Origin: Mactra quadrangularis
Lineage: Eukaryota > Mollusca > Bivalvia > Venerida > Mactridae
Direction: 5' to 3'
NCBI GenBank assembly: GCA_025267735.1
Contig: CM046300.1
Span: 36,093,322-36,157,321 of the forward strand
DNA length: 64,000 bases
In this document: one piece after another, positions 36,201 through 48,891 of the stretch
Layout: each line of letters begins with the position of its first letter
Position numbering within the stretch: the first letter of the stretch is position 1
Made by a program: the position numbers and the translations under genes
The notes under the pieces: model-generated
Databases searched by the model: none
What the model saw: the letters and a program-made list of their open reading frames with translations, nothing else
Told to the model about the DNA's origin: nothing

Positions 36201-37425
36201 AATGGAAATTTCTTGTAAATGGCAATTTATGCGTTCCGTTGAAATAATATGGATACGTGCGTTGAATCTGTCTCACATTAATAGCTCTTTGGTTCTAGCA
36301 AAACATATGAATATCACGGAAGATAATATCTTTTTTCATAATGTTTAATATCGAATTGATATTACCATCGGGTCTGGTTCCTGACACATTTTTATTATTA
36401 AGGGCTTGCCCATTAAAGTGATTAGTGAACCGAGTAAAAAGGTGACTGTAAACAAACGGAGAAATCATGTTAGAGGATACAAATTATCACAGCGTGACAA
36501 TATGGGGGAGAAAAAGAAAGAGAGAAACTGAGAGGGGATAATAGGAAGGCCGATCATTTTATTTGATTTTGCTGCGTGATTTGTTTTAAATACTTGGAAC
36601 TTTACACAATACATCAGAAAATAAATCACTCTGTCTTTTCTCCTTTTATCAACGTTTCGGCTTAAGGCCTTCTCAAACATGGATTATGTTTTTTAAATGT
36701 AACTACATCCTTTCTTTTTACTATTACATGACAATATACATAGAGATTATTCAATTTTTTGTGTCCACCTGGATTCTATACTAAGAGAGAATAAATCGTC
36801 CTAAAATGTTAAAACTCATTCTCGAACCCCGAGGTTATCAAAATTCTCGCTAGTATTGTGAATCCTACTAGACTCTAGGTACGAGAATGGTTAAAATTGT
36901 GCTTGGAAGATGTGTGTTTTTGACAAACAGCTTACTTTGACAGCAAAATCAAACCTTTCATTAGATCGATCATTTTTAAACAAAGTGTTACACGCCCTTT
37001 CAAATGTTTTAAGTACTTTAACACTTTAGGTCATTTTGAACTGCATTTTCTTTTTTAGTCACTTAATATATGTTTGACATTTTATGCAATTTGTTGCATT
37101 TAACACGACGCTAAAAAATCAGTTGGTAAAAATTTGTAAGATACACTCGGGTCCAATGCCGACCATGAAGCATTGCAAAAGCTCTTCATTTAAGATCGAA
37201 TTTCAAATGAGATCGATCTCAAAGAAAACACACAAACAATTATAAACCATATATCAATCTTGTCACTATCATAAGCAGTAGAAAGTACTTGTCTTTTGTT
37301 GGCATGGGTACCTTGAGATATGTTCTAAAGAGATTTGTTTATAAGTGTACATGCATTTCCAGTTTGTAGTTGCAAATAAAATGAATTGATTTAAACATTT
37401 TAACTCTGCTTATACATAATAGTTA
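33217..37425. other. Intergenic stretch
   Basis: Mostly AT-rich and featureless. A coding-like minus-strand ORF (34933-35142, no ATG) and a CpG-containing stretch near 35290-35420 with two ATTGG words (inverted CCAAT) are noted in the findings. A 93-codon + strand ORF at 36067-36348 shows no domain and is probably chance. Confidence 0.4.
34933..35142 (-). CDS. Unidentified coding-like open segment
   Basis: The minus strand is open for 69 codons with protein-like composition (LNKFAEAQCQCVERSREATL, then QEADTSKKDCL) and ends at a TGA. There is no in-frame ATG, and a stop lies just upstream, so if real it is an exon entered by splicing. A CpG-containing, CCAAT-bearing stretch lies 5' of it near 35290-35420. 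No family recognised. Confidence 0.2.
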   Translation of the reverse strand: MSTILNKFAEAQCQCVERSREATLRAPFQEADTSKKDCLTAVSSSFMMLENSDIPTASISDLVIMKLCL

Positions 37426-37987
37426 TATACTTAACGAAACTTCTAAGTACTCCGATTTCAGTATTGTAGGAAGTCTTGTTTTCCAACATTAAAGTCCGAT
37501 CGATGATGGAAATGTGTTTTGGACCATACTGACCTTTGCTTTCATAGTTTTCATGCTACTTTATCAATGCAAAACCATTTTTGTTGAGCATGCATTTTCT
37601 AATTAATTTGATTGAACAGAAAATTAGCAATTAGAAGTCTTATTCTGCAAGTGACGCGCCGTCTGGCAAAAGACCTATGGCAATTTCTCGTTCTTGAAGC
37701 GAGATTCGAGCCATTTTTTTATTTTTCGTTGTGCATATCAACACACTTATGATTTTCACTAAAACTGACCACGTGAAAATTTTACACGATAAGCACGTGC
37801 ACATTTCCGCTTTTATGCACATGCACGACAAAACCCATTTTGCATCAATCGAGAAGCATGAAAACCATGCAGGCAGACGATAGTATAGTCCAGTACACAT
37901 TTCCATTAATGATCAGACATAAATGTTGAAAAATGAAAATTTCTGACGACATTGAAATCGGAGTACTTAGAAGTTTCGTTAAGTATA
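37426..37987 (-). mobile_element. Tc1/mariner-derived MITE with 35-bp perfect inverted ends
   Basis: 37426-37460 and 37953-37987 are exact reverse complements. The outermost bases are TA on both sides, as expected for a TA target duplication, leaving 33-bp inverted repeats beginning TACTTAACGAAACTTC. Inside, on the minus strand, a short ORF reads MARISLQEREIAIGLL (start about 37711) and soon stops. This looks like the helix-turn-helix start of a Tc1-type transposase. The element is therefore probably an internal-deletion derivative. Perfect arms suggest recent activity. Confidence 0.8.
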
Positions 37988-38137
37988 CATATATACCTAC
38001 TCTTTTTGATTATACATTATATATTTTTTTCCCTAACTCTATACCAAAATAGTATTCTGTAAATGTAAAATTATTAACAATTATTTCGCATGTTGTTACT
38101 TTATATAAATGTAGTCTGTGTTTATACAATAAAGATT

Positions 38138-38176
38138 ATGTTCTGTTTTGTTTTGTTCTGTTCTGTTCTGTTCTGC
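38138..38176 (+). repeat. TTCTG/TTTTG pentanucleotide microsatellite
   Basis: About seven 5-bp units, four of them perfect TTCTG. Confidence 0.9.
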
Positions 38177-38547
38177 AATAATGTGACAAAATCTCAATCT
38201 TGAAAGGTTTGTGAAGTCAGACTAAATTACTTTTCTATTATATACGATTAATTAATCACTGATGCCAACACTTAAACAATATAACCGTTCATATACAGAA
38301 AACATACTTTAGGCCAGCTACATTATTATAATTGAAACCATTTTTTGTCGATTAACTTATTTTCCAAATCATTCATATAAATCAGGATAAAAACCGTGCT
38401 TTCCGTCCTATCTCGCATATGGAATTACGCCAAAACCAGATTGATATTCTAAATTGAAATCTTGCATGAGTCTATATGGTACAAAAAACAGAAATCAGAT
38501 TAAAGTTGTATGTTAAAGTCCGTCATTTTATGGATAAATATATTAGG

Positions 38548-38905
38548 TTAAAGGTACTCATTCACAGATTTCAACTTAAACATCAACTTTTTCTAAAACT
38601 AGCAAAATTGTATGGAAACATTATTAGAAGCAGGAAAGTAGTGTTCCGATAATGACAATTTAGTGCAAATTGACATACAACTACAGATGATGGTGTTTCG
38701 TGCAGTAAATATCTACCCCTTATGACACGGTATAGACACTTATAAATAGTGCATTTTGTGACTGTTATTGTATATTTCTTGCAACATATTGGTCAGTTTG
38801 TCTTAAAATAATAAGCATTGATTTATTTGACACAACTACAGACACTGAATGATATTTTGAAATTATAGAAAAAAATAAACCAAATCTGTGAACTGGTACC
38901 TTTAA
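38548..38905 (+). mobile_element. MITE with TTAA ends, copy 1
   Basis: Begins TTAAAGGTACTCATTCACAG and ends with the near-complement 'ctgtgaactggtaccttt' then AA; it is 358 bp and non-coding. It shares end sequences and internal landmarks ('tccgata', 'acatacaact', 'ggtcagtttg', 'acagacactga') in the same order with 42186-42539. TTAA at both tips could be a target duplication, as in piggyBac-type elements, or part of the inverted repeat. Confidence 0.75.
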
Positions 38906-38970
38906 GATCAAGATACTAGTAAGTCAAACTCCGTCCATCCTCAATAAAAGGATTAAATGTGATTGATAAA

Positions 38971-39300
38971 CTAAAATTTTAGGTGTATAAGACTCAGAAC
39001 AGTTAAACAGAACTTGCATAAACAATTGAAAGTAAGTACTTTCTCATTGACTGAGTGTATAGAATTGCAAAAGAAATAAATAAGCGGTGGAAAATTAATG
39101 GCAATTATACACGCCAGGGAGATATAAACTATCTTCGTCCGATACATAAACCCATCAAACATATTGAGAAAATCTAATTCCGTTATTGAACTCTCCTGCC
39201 AAACGGAATGAATGCAATTAATGTATTCTTGTTTTTTGTCGGTCTGGAGAATGTCCGCATTCACTATGTGATGAGAACATACACTCCTAAGTAACCCCAT
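38971..39300 (-). CDS. Unidentified 109-codon ORF with hydrophobic segment
   Basis: Opens with ATG at 39300 (MGLLRSVCSHHIVNAD) and runs to a stop near 38971. Residues ~59-82 (KIVYISLACIIAINF and on) are hydrophobic enough for a membrane span. There is no family match from memory and no splice or promoter context, and AT-rich codon use such as this also arises by chance. Kept as a weak candidate. Confidence 0.15.
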   Translation of the reverse strand: MGLLRSVCSHHIVNADILQTDKKQEYINCIHSVWQESSITELDFLNMFDGFMYRTKIVYISLACIIAINFPPLIYFFCNSIHSVNEKVLTFNCLCKFCLTVLSLIHLKF

Positions 39301-40209
39301 ACTACAACGTTGACTGATATCCAGTCTTAAAATAGTTCTCTATAATGACACTTTATATTATATCTCGATAGGTAGCCGATATCCATACGCCCTGTTAAAG
39401 TCATCTTTTTAGACAGCTCATATCTATCCAAATTCCAAGTCATCCGAATACCGCTACACTAATCCGTTATACAGTGTCACTAAATCATGCAAAATTTCGT
39501 CGGGACAGAGCGTACTCACGCGATTTGAAGGCAGTAACTTGGATAAATGCCACTGACTGAAAATCTAAAATCGTCATGAAGTGACATTCATTTTAATATC
39601 ATGAGTCATCTTTTCGTCATTTAAAACATCTTTGCGCGACAATACAGTCGATTAGATGATCACATTTAACGATGATTTTGCCACATTTAGTTCGCATCTG
39701 CTTCATGGAAATGTTCTTGAATCTTTTATTGTACTGCATTCAGATTTATAATGATTTTGTTGACTAAAAACAGAATTTAAAACAATCCTGACTTTTCAAC
39801 TAAATGAACGAATATTGAAGTTATGTTTTATGACGTACGTACATGCAAGTTTTTAAACACATCCCAAGAACGTGCGTGAGTTTTTATATATGCCTTTTGA
39901 CGAGCAGACAAATTTTCAGGCATGGCCAAATGCAAGCAATGCAATTTATTTATCATTGCTTTTATAGATATGCCAGCATTCATAAACGAACCTGTTCTTG
40001 GTAATGAAAGTAAATGCCCAAAATGCCTTAGTTTAATTGTGACTCGAACCATTGCACAGCTGACACAAAAAACTTTTCCCACTGTATCTAGTTCATTTGA
40101 TAGGCTAATAGCTTCGATTTGAATTTGATAAGGCATACATGTATATAACTTTAAGTAATTTGTCATTTCTAAGCAAGAAACAGTATCTCGCTCAAAGAAA
40201 GTATCAACT

Positions 40210-40410
40210 TGAACATCGGATGATATTCGAACCGACTTCAACCTGGCAATTCATACATCACCCTTCTTCTGGGTCTTAAGTCTAGTTTCTTTCTGGCAAT
40301 TTAGTAAATGTTTAACTTGAATTACCAACTCTAGTGTGGAAAGTACCTAAGTAACAATGTCTTTATCTAGCCCGTTCAGTATCATATCCACTCGACCACG
40401 CCTTCTGCTT
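40210..40410 (-). repeat. Possible degenerate tRNA-derived repeat
   Basis: Minus strand: 'ggcgtggtcgagtgg' near 40405-40390 resembles a Ser-type A box, and 'ggttcgaatatc' near 40233-40222 resembles a B box. The spacing between them is too long for one intact tRNA head, so this is an eroded or composite copy at best. Confidence 0.25.
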
Positions 40411-42185
40411 TTCTAGCTGAGTATATTTATGATAACTATAAATAACGTTTTATCTTCTCGTCTTTTAATTACTAGAATGTATTATGAACATTGTTTGTGA
40501 TTATTAAGATTTAATGAATGAGCCCTAGAGCATGTATGTATAGTTTATGAATGTTACAATTTACAAATGCTTTATAGGCAATTTATATTATTAAAATTGT
40601 GTTCAGAGTTTAATTCAAACAATGTTTTCAAGAGAGATCAAAGCAGCTTACTTCTAGCGTTTCCCGTGTAATGTCAATTTCTTTACAGCTAAAGGTGGCT
40701 CTAGACTGATTTAAGACTGAATTCATGTCAATATTTCATTTTTTCTAATTTAACAAAGTAAAAACAACGAGTAGCTGCCCGTACATGATGTAAAACTAAC
40801 AACTAAGCAGGCGCCGTTTTTAGTGTCATAGCATAATCATCGTGTTAGAAAATGATATTTAATTTTTATGACGATGAAGCGTGCAAGTGCAAGCGTTGAC
40901 TGCGTGTAAAACAAAAAAGTTGGTCATTAATGCTGAAAACATTCTGGTTGACAATATTTGCGACAGGTAATATCTGTCTGTAGCACACTCCCATTGTCAT
41001 TTGGACAGTTGGTCTAAAAACTCATCTCTATAAAAATCTAGTTTTTATCGTCAAACGATAATTGTAAATTTATTGGACTAGGTGCGTGACACAACTCAGA
41101 GGCACAAGACACATGTAACTTAGGTTTAATCAAATATTGTACTGAATTATTGCCATTGATCGCCATCTTGATGGATAAGGTCTGATTTTTTTTCAAAAAA
41201 AAAAACATCGTCTGATTTTTGTCTGAAATGTCGTATTCTGGACATTTATTGATACATTATATATAAAATATACCAAGTACTGATTATAGAGATAAGGTCA
41301 ACTTTAAAAGTAGACTAACATTGTTTAGAGGAAAGTGACATATACTTTGTTCTCTAAGTCTGGCCGAAATTATAACAATCAACAGACTGATCCTAGATGC
41401 TAGGTGCATGTATACACGATCACTGGTACATTTCTATATAAGAAATGGTATTTGTTGGTTATTAGATTGATTCTGGATTACCAGTATTCATAGACGTAGA
41501 AATATTTGTGTAATGAACTTCTGTATATTAAAACATTGTGACAGTATTTAATGCTGTTTTACGCCCTCTTTCTGCCAAATACAAATACATTGTAGAACTT
41601 TGGTTTAAAGTTAGAAACCAGAAACTACTTACACATACCTTTAAAACCGTTTAGTGAGCTTTATATTAAACAGTGTCTACGACAAACTTACTCATAAAGT
41701 GTTATTTTGGTCAACGACAAGTGGCACAGTCTTAAACCATCATTTCTTAGGAGTTTCGTCCAGACAATGCCGCGGAGCGTAAAGGCGACAATAAAAAATA
41801 GAGATAATCCTACAAAGTTCTCGTTGGGACAAGTTGTTGTGATGACTTGTTTCTCTAGACATATGGAATTTTGAAAATCAAGGTGTAAAACATAATTTTG
41901 TGCGAATCATTATAAATGTATGTCCAGGTACATGTACCACTCGTAAAGCATAAAAAGTCGAGTCAGTCAAGTCGAATATTTCTTCTTGTCGGTAAAATAC
42001 ATCAACATTACAAACATAAGCTATGTATAGCTTTTGAAATTACCTCTTATTGTGTTGATATGATTTTATAAATAATGGCGTCCAATGGACAAAGGGAGGT
42101 AACTGGAATAATCCATTATAAATGATCGATATCAGTTGAAAGCTTTGATCTTTTATTATTGATGAGATATTATTGATGACCAGAT

Positions 42186-42539
42186 TTAAAGCTACTGGTT
42201 CACACATTTTAGCGTAAATATCTACTATTCTATAACTTTCAAAATTGTTAAAATTGTTAAAAAACAGTTTGGAAGCAGTTCAACAGTCTTCCGATACTGA
42301 TATTTTTTAGCAAATTTACATACAACTGTAAAAGATGGAGTTTTATGTATAAAAAACTACTCCGTTAGAAACGGCATAGATGATTTTAGTGCGTCTTTTA
42401 CTTTTATCTAACATTTCTCACAATCTATAGGTCAGTTTGCCCTAGAATATTAAAAATCCATTTTCTAAACCGAATTACAGACACTGAAAGGTAAGTTTAA
42501 AGGTAAAATATATAAAAATCTGTGAACGAGTAGCTTTAA
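42186..42539 (+). mobile_element. MITE with TTAA ends, copy 2
   Basis: 354 bp from TTAAAGCTACTGGTTCACAC to the inverted end 'ctgtgaacgagtagctttaa'. Same family and orientation as 38548-38905, diverged mainly in the interior. Confidence 0.75.
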
Positions 42540-43464
42540 CAACTAGTCATCATACGAACCTATTACAGTAAAATTGTATCAAAACAATAGTTTATATTTT
42601 TATAATTGCATTGTTCTTTTAACAAATTTGAATAATTTGTTATTTATACGGAACGTACCGGAATTGTCAGGTTGTTATCCATTCCATTCAATTTACTGAC
42701 GATATTATCTTATTTTTATTATATTTGATGTCAACTTTTAATGTAACAGAAATGTAAGTCTTGGAGTAGATGATCACATTTTACTTTATTTTATGGAATA
42801 ATTATATCGTCAAACGTTGACGCGAAAGGAAAATAATCATAAAGTGTGACATGCGATTTAATGCTTCAATAAAAAGAGAAAACAAAGCAAAAGTAGAAGA
42901 AAAAATAAAATGGACGTCACATTTTAGATCGAAGTATGATTGGACGAATAAAAATAACAAGATCCAAATACAGCAGAAAATCAAAGTTAAAGATGTATTG
43001 GCTATTATTGATTTCAAGAAGTGAGCATTTTGACGAAAATCATTAAATAGAAGAGTGATTAATACTATAGTTTTTATTTTTTAAATCAAGGATAATCAAT
43101 CCTTCGGGAGTTTGTTTTCTCGCCAATTTTTATTTCTGAGACTGGTTTAAAAACCTTTAATACATAAAAAATTGTAAATAAGTTCAACTACATTCACCTT
43201 CTCTATGTAGTATGTAGCATACTCCTGCAGTGACTTTGGTATAATGGTTCACTTTATATTATATCTTTCAAACAGTTTGACAGTTGCAGCTCCGGTCGGA
43301 GCCATAACACTGTACACCTTTACTTAAGGGCTGCCATTGCAGAATTTTGGATTCAGCTAAATAAAGTCAACTCTCTTTGAAGAAATTATCTATTTGTGCA
43401 TTGTCCTGATGAATTTAATTTTAAAATTCCTTTGTCAGATAGGTGAACTATGGCTGTATATATT
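42540..43464. other. Intergenic stretch
   Basis: AT-rich, with no feature recognised. Confidence 0.5.
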
Positions 43465-43880
43465 AAAACAAGAGGGCCATGATAGCCTTTTATCGCTCTT
43501 TTAAAAAGAGAACCATACAAATGATGTGTATATTAAAACAAGAGGACAATGATGGCCTTTTATCGCTCAACTGAGTACCAATGATACATATAAATTGAAT
43601 CAAGGTAAACTGAAAAGGAACTGTCTTACAAATTTCCAGTATATTTGGATAAAAAGTTAGCCACTGTTATTAACAAGTTTTCTATTTTTTAGCTACTGAG
43701 GCCTATTTTTATCCAAAATGAACCATGTTCAAACTTGTCCGAGCAATAGTGCATTAACAGACAAATATGGACAGAGGCGTACGACTACGACAGAAGCCTG
43801 ACTTTCAACGATCAAAAAATGCTCAACCTGAGCTAGTTCAGGTAGCGCTTAAATTATAACCCCATGTAAAACATGTAAAT
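43465..43880 (+). repeat. Bivalve-type 'acaagagggccatgat' repeat, 5' part duplicated
   Basis: The opening 'tattaaaacaagag' then 'atgat' and 'ccttttatcgctc' occurs twice, at 43461 and about 43530, and is followed by a ~300-bp non-coding body. I recall this palindromic opening as an abundant repeat in bivalve genomes. No ends or target duplication could be fixed. Confidence 0.6.
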
Positions 43881-43889
43881 TAAAAGTAG

Positions 43890-46020
43890 TTGAAGGGGCT
43901 GAATTCAGTCTTCTATTTAATAAATGATCATAAGAGGTTGAATTCAGTCTTTTATTGGATAAAGGTCATAACAGGTTAAATTTAGTCTTTTATAGGAAAA
44001 TGATCATGAGAGGTTGAATACAGTCTTTTATTAATTGGATAATGGTCATAAGAGGTTAAATATAGTCTTTTATACGATAATGATCATGAGAGGTTGGATT
44101 CAGTCTTCTATTTAATAATGATTATAAAAGATTGAATTCAGTATTCTATTTAATACTCATTACTGACCATAAGAGGTTGGCTTCAGTCTTTTATTGAATA
44201 ATAATCATAAGAGGTTGAATTCAGTCTTCTATTTGATAATGATCATAAGAGGTTGAATTCAGTCTTTTATTTAATAATGATTATAAAAGGTTGAATCAGT
44301 CTTCTATTTGATAATTATCATAAGAGGTTGAATTCAGTCTTCTATTTGATAATGATCATAAGAGGTTGAATTCAGTCTTCTATTTGATAATGATCATAAG
44401 AGGTTGAATTAAGTCTTATATTGGATATTGATCAAAAGAGGTTGAATTCAGTCTTTTATTTAATAATGATTATAAAATGTTGAATCAGTCTTCTATTTGA
44501 TAATGATCATAAGAGGTTGAATTCAGTCTTCTATTTGATAATGATCATAAGAGGTTGAAGTTAGTCTTTTATTGGATATTGATCATAAGAGGTTGAATTC
44601 AGTCTTTTATTTAATAATGATTATAAAAGGTTGAATCAATCTTCTATTTGATAATTATCATAAGAGGTTGAATTCAGTCTTCTATTTGATAATGATTATA
44701 AGAGGTTGAATTCAGTCTTCTATTTAATAATGATTATTAGAGGTTGAATTCAGTCTTTCATTGAATAATGATTATAAAAGGTTGAATTCAGTCTTCTATT
44801 CAATAATGATCATAAGATGTTGAATTCAGTCTTCTATTTAATAATGATTATTAGAGGTTGAATTCAGTCTTCTATTTAATAATGATTATAAGAGGTTGAA
44901 TTCAGTCTCCTATTTGATAATGATCATAAGAGGTTGAATTCAGTCTTCTATTTGACAATGATCATAAGATGTCGAATTCAGTCATCCACTTAATAATGAT
45001 CATAAGAGGTTGAATTCAGTCTTCTATTTAATAATGATTATTAGAGGTTGAATTCAGTCTTTCATTGGATAATGATCATAAGAGGTTGAATTCAGTCTTC
45101 TATTTAATAATGATCATAAGATGTTGAATTCAGTCTTTCATAGGATAATGATCATAAGAGTTTGAATTCAGTCTTCTATTTGATTATGATTATAAGAGAT
45201 TGAATTCAGTCTTCTATTTAATAATGATTATTAGAGGTTGAATTCAGTCTTTCATTGGATAATGATTATAAGAGTTTGAATTCAGTCTTTTATAGGATAA
45301 TGATCATAAAAGATTAAATTCAGTCTTCTATTCAAAAATGATCATAAGAGGTTGAATTCAGTCTTGTACTGTATAATGATCATAAGAGGTTGAATTCAGT
45401 CTTCTACTTACAATGATCATAAGAGGTTGAATTCAGTCTTCTACTTACAATGATCATAAGATGTTGAATTCAGTCTTTCATTGGATAATGATCATAAGAG
45501 TTTGAATTCAGTCTTCTACTTTATAATGATCATGAGATGTTGAATTCAGTCTCGTATTCTATAATGATCATAAGATGTTGAATTCAGTCTTCTATTTGAT
45601 TATGATTATAAGAGACTGAATTCAGTCTTCTATTTAATAATGATTATTAGAGGTTGAATTCAGTCTTTCATTGGATAATGATAATAAGAGTTTGAATTCA
45701 GTCTATACTTACAATGATCATAAGAGTTTGCATTCAGTCTTTTACTTACAATGATCATAAGATGTTGAATTCAGTCTTCTACTTACAATGATCATAAGAT
45801 GTTGAATTCAGTCTTCTACTTACAATGATCATAAGATGTTGAATTCAGTCTTCTACTTACAATGATCATAAGAGTTTGAATTCAGTCTTCTACTTACAAT
45901 GATCATAAGAGTTTGAATTCAGTCTTCTACTTTATAATGATCATGAGGTTGAATTCAGTATTGTATTTCATTATGATCATAGGAGGTTGAATTCAGTCTT
46001 CTACTTTATAATTATCATAT
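43890..46020 (+). repeat. Large minisatellite, 38-bp unit, about 56 copies
   Basis: The unit is 'ttgaattcagtcttctat' followed by 'ttgataatgatcataagagg', repeated almost without break for 2.1 kb. Most copies contain GAATTC and TGATCA. Variants are ordered: 'taatgattataaaag' and 'tattagagg' forms in the left and middle parts, and a shorter 'tacttacaatgatcat' form in runs near 45400-45900. This indicates higher-order or local expansion. Units have no conserved open frame. The array lies about 5.3 kb downstream of the FBXO31 stop and is not near either promoter. Confidence 0.97.
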
Positions 46021-46142
46021 TGAGGGTTCCCTGCAAGGCTGTAGCTAATGCATTGAATTAAAGAGTGAGTGATTTGAACCAACGCAGAGCTGGCCATTCA
46101 ATGATTACCAGTCCAACATCTTACCGCTCGCCCACGCCCACT
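46021..46142 (-). mobile_element. tRNA-derived SINE head
   Basis: On the minus strand, 'gggcgagcggtaagatg' (A-box region) and 'ttggttcaaatcac' (B-box region) lie about 40 nt apart, as in a tRNA promoter, with 'ggactggtaatcattgaatg' between. A related head occurs at 56996-57152. It directly abuts the end of the minisatellite. Ends are not defined. Confidence 0.6.
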
Positions 46143-48891
46143 CCTATACTTGTCTGGTAATATAAAACCAATGAACAAACAAACAATATTAAGTATTACT
46201 AAACTAACAAACAAATAGAATGTTTTTTTTTATTTTATTAGGTTTACAAGTATTATTATAACAATGGTAAATTTAGCATGTAACTTTATACGGAAGCTTC
46301 CAAAAATTTTTTTGGGCATAAGAAATTTTGTGACAAAATGAGCACACAGATCATGCATTATTTTATGATCATAAATGTAATATTTAAAGCTTATTCATGT
46401 AGCTCAGTTTGAATCATATGCTGATAAACTATTAATGTAAGTTTTTTTTGTATTCGTTCAGATGACTCTTTGTTTCTTTTTTCATCGGTAAATGTGAATT
46501 CATTTATCCTAACACAAGATTGTGTCCAACAACTTTTGAAGGGCTCTGTATATATTTCAACATTAATAATACCTAATTAAAAGTTAGGTCAAAAAATCTT
46601 AATTAGTAAACATGCATTGTTGGAAACCACACTGAATATTCTCTTTCATTTTGTTTCAATTTATGAGAGAAATTGATATACAAATGTAATTATTGAATAT
46701 GGTTGTCATACAATAAAAACATAGTTATGGGTAGATAAAAAATTCATATATTTTTATACATGTAAAACATCAGCAAGAAAGAGCAACAAGACGAATTATA
46801 TTCAAAATGAATTCAAGTATTTAGACAAAAGGCCAACATAGATCATAGATCTACTTACATAAAAATATGCATACAAAATATTCTACCATTGATTTCATTT
46901 GGAGTTTTAATAGGGCTCATCAATGATGTTCAGCTATAATATGTTCAGACCCTGATATGTGACTTACAACCGTTAAAATGTTTCCGGGCCCAGAAAATGT
47001 ACAATTTAGAATGACTATGAATAGTTTATGTTTAATACTTATAAGACTCTACTTTATTGGGTAACATGTCACATGCAATTATATCTTTTAAGATAATTAT
47101 TAACTCAAAGAAGACAGAATGAGCAAAATGTATGGAAATGAACCCAAAGACTAAAAAAATGCCAAAAAAACACTGAATATGCAACAAACAAACAGTATTA
47201 ATATACATATCACAGAACATTTATAACAATAACTTATTACGATAAAAAAAATTGTAGGCAAGTTCATTCTCTTAATAAGGCTTAGATGTAAAAAAATGAA
47301 AAACAACATTTACTGTAGCACACAATTAAACAATTAAAATACATAAAATAAACTTCACCCTGAGCCAAAATGTATGGGCTACCCTTTATGCATGGAATTT
47401 GTGTTCACTAATAAATGATAAAATTCAATTGAACACTTGGGACATTTGAAAAATAGTGACCAAAGGGAAGAAACTCTAACACTAAAATAAAAATGTACAG
47501 AGTTACCTACCTTTACAACATGCATGTTTTCTAATCAGAAGGGAATGAGGACAAAGGCATTAATTATTCATTTACTTATAATTAAGGCATTCAAATGATA
47601 AATTAAACAGAAATAATTCGAGGAAATGAAATTAAAAATACAATTCTAGCAACGTAATATGATTTTACTTCTTTTCCAATAGTTTTAATTAGCATTCAAA
47701 ATCAGATTGCATACAAAAAAAATCAAATATATAACTAATTCTAAACTGTATGACAAAACAGAATGCACGAGGAAGTTTTTGTGTATTTGATTACCTTAAA
47801 CATTGGTATTTCAGTTATGAACAAATTTTCAAGAGCTTCTGTAGTACAGTTTAGAACAAAATTAAACTAAATTTGTTTTAAGGGCAATCAAAAATACTCT
47901 TCTTCAACTTGTACTTGGAGGCCATCAATGGGATAACAAACTAGAAAAAGTCCACTGATGGCCCATTCAACTATTTAGGCTGCTTGTTATTAAACAAAAT
48001 CAATGTTGAGTTGTAAGTTGTAAGGCTGTCACTGATAGATAATTTAGTATCGATATATTGAAAGGTAAGTATCGGTGATATATTGATTTATTGAGTCAGA
48101 CAATGAGTGTAATAGAAGCCACTAGAACTCCACGATATAAATATATATACTATATAATGCTCTCATGATGTTATGCATGATGTTGAAAGTTGTTTCAAAC
48201 ATAAAATGAACTAAAACAAACTCTTTTTTCTTGTTTTAATACTTAACAGAAAACATTAAAACTCAGAAATATATAAAAAATATAATACATGTAAATACAA
48301 TGCAGAGATGCTAAATTAAACATCACCTTCATTTAGTTTATGGCTAAATAAAATGCTAGAGTGTATCGATATTCCAAAATGTTAATTGATATCAGATCGT
48401 TTGTCTAGAATCTGTGATATCAGATTTCCAATGATGGCCATAGTTGTAAGTTCATAAACATAAGTAATTTATTTAAGTGAATACTTGCATTGGTTGATGA
48501 GTAAAATAGAATATGCAAACAATATCTTTACTTATAATTTCCTATAAAGCCATATTTTAGTAAAAATTCATGCTAGAAAAAAGGGAAATAGTTAGCAACT
48601 AATAGATGACTTCCAACCCTGTCCTACTGGGCATGAGTGAATTTTCTATTGAATCACTTGAGGTTTTTTTTCCAAAATGTAAAAATATTGCACCTAAAAC
48701 CATTTAATTGAGAAGAGTTATGCCTTAACTGATGCACAACTGAGAAAAAATATCAATAATAAAAAGTTCATAAAATAAGATATAACAAGAGTTGTTTAAG
48801 TATCACAGACCAGGATTAAAAAAGACAAAATATCACAAATAAAACAATGTACAATTGTACATGTAAACTAAAAAACATAATCTTAGTGTTT
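46143..48891. other. Intergenic AT-rich stretch
   Basis: No exon, repeat or promoter recognised. It may include 3'UTR of the minus-strand candidate exons at 48892-49360. Confidence 0.5.

Larger units (their letters stand above)
38906..42185. other. Intergenic stretch
   Basis: Minus-strand open frames at 38971-39300 (109 codons from ATG, with a hydrophobic second half) and 39828-40241 (no ATG) show no recognisable domain. A degenerate SINE-like segment may lie at 40210-40410. Otherwise AT-rich. Confidence 0.4.

Noticed and set aside
39828..40241. 137-codon minus-strand ORF and an opposite-strand frame with CKQC/CPKC pairs at 39922-40122
   Set aside because: The long frame has no ATG at its start and overlaps a possible degenerate SINE. 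The two CxxC pairs on the other strand are suggestive of a zinc ribbon, but the rest matches nothing and both strands cannot easily be coding.
43890..46020. Regular 38-bp periodicity resembling a CRISPR array
   Set aside because: There are no unique spacers: the whole period is repeated sequence, and the context is a eukaryotic intergenic region. It is a minisatellite.
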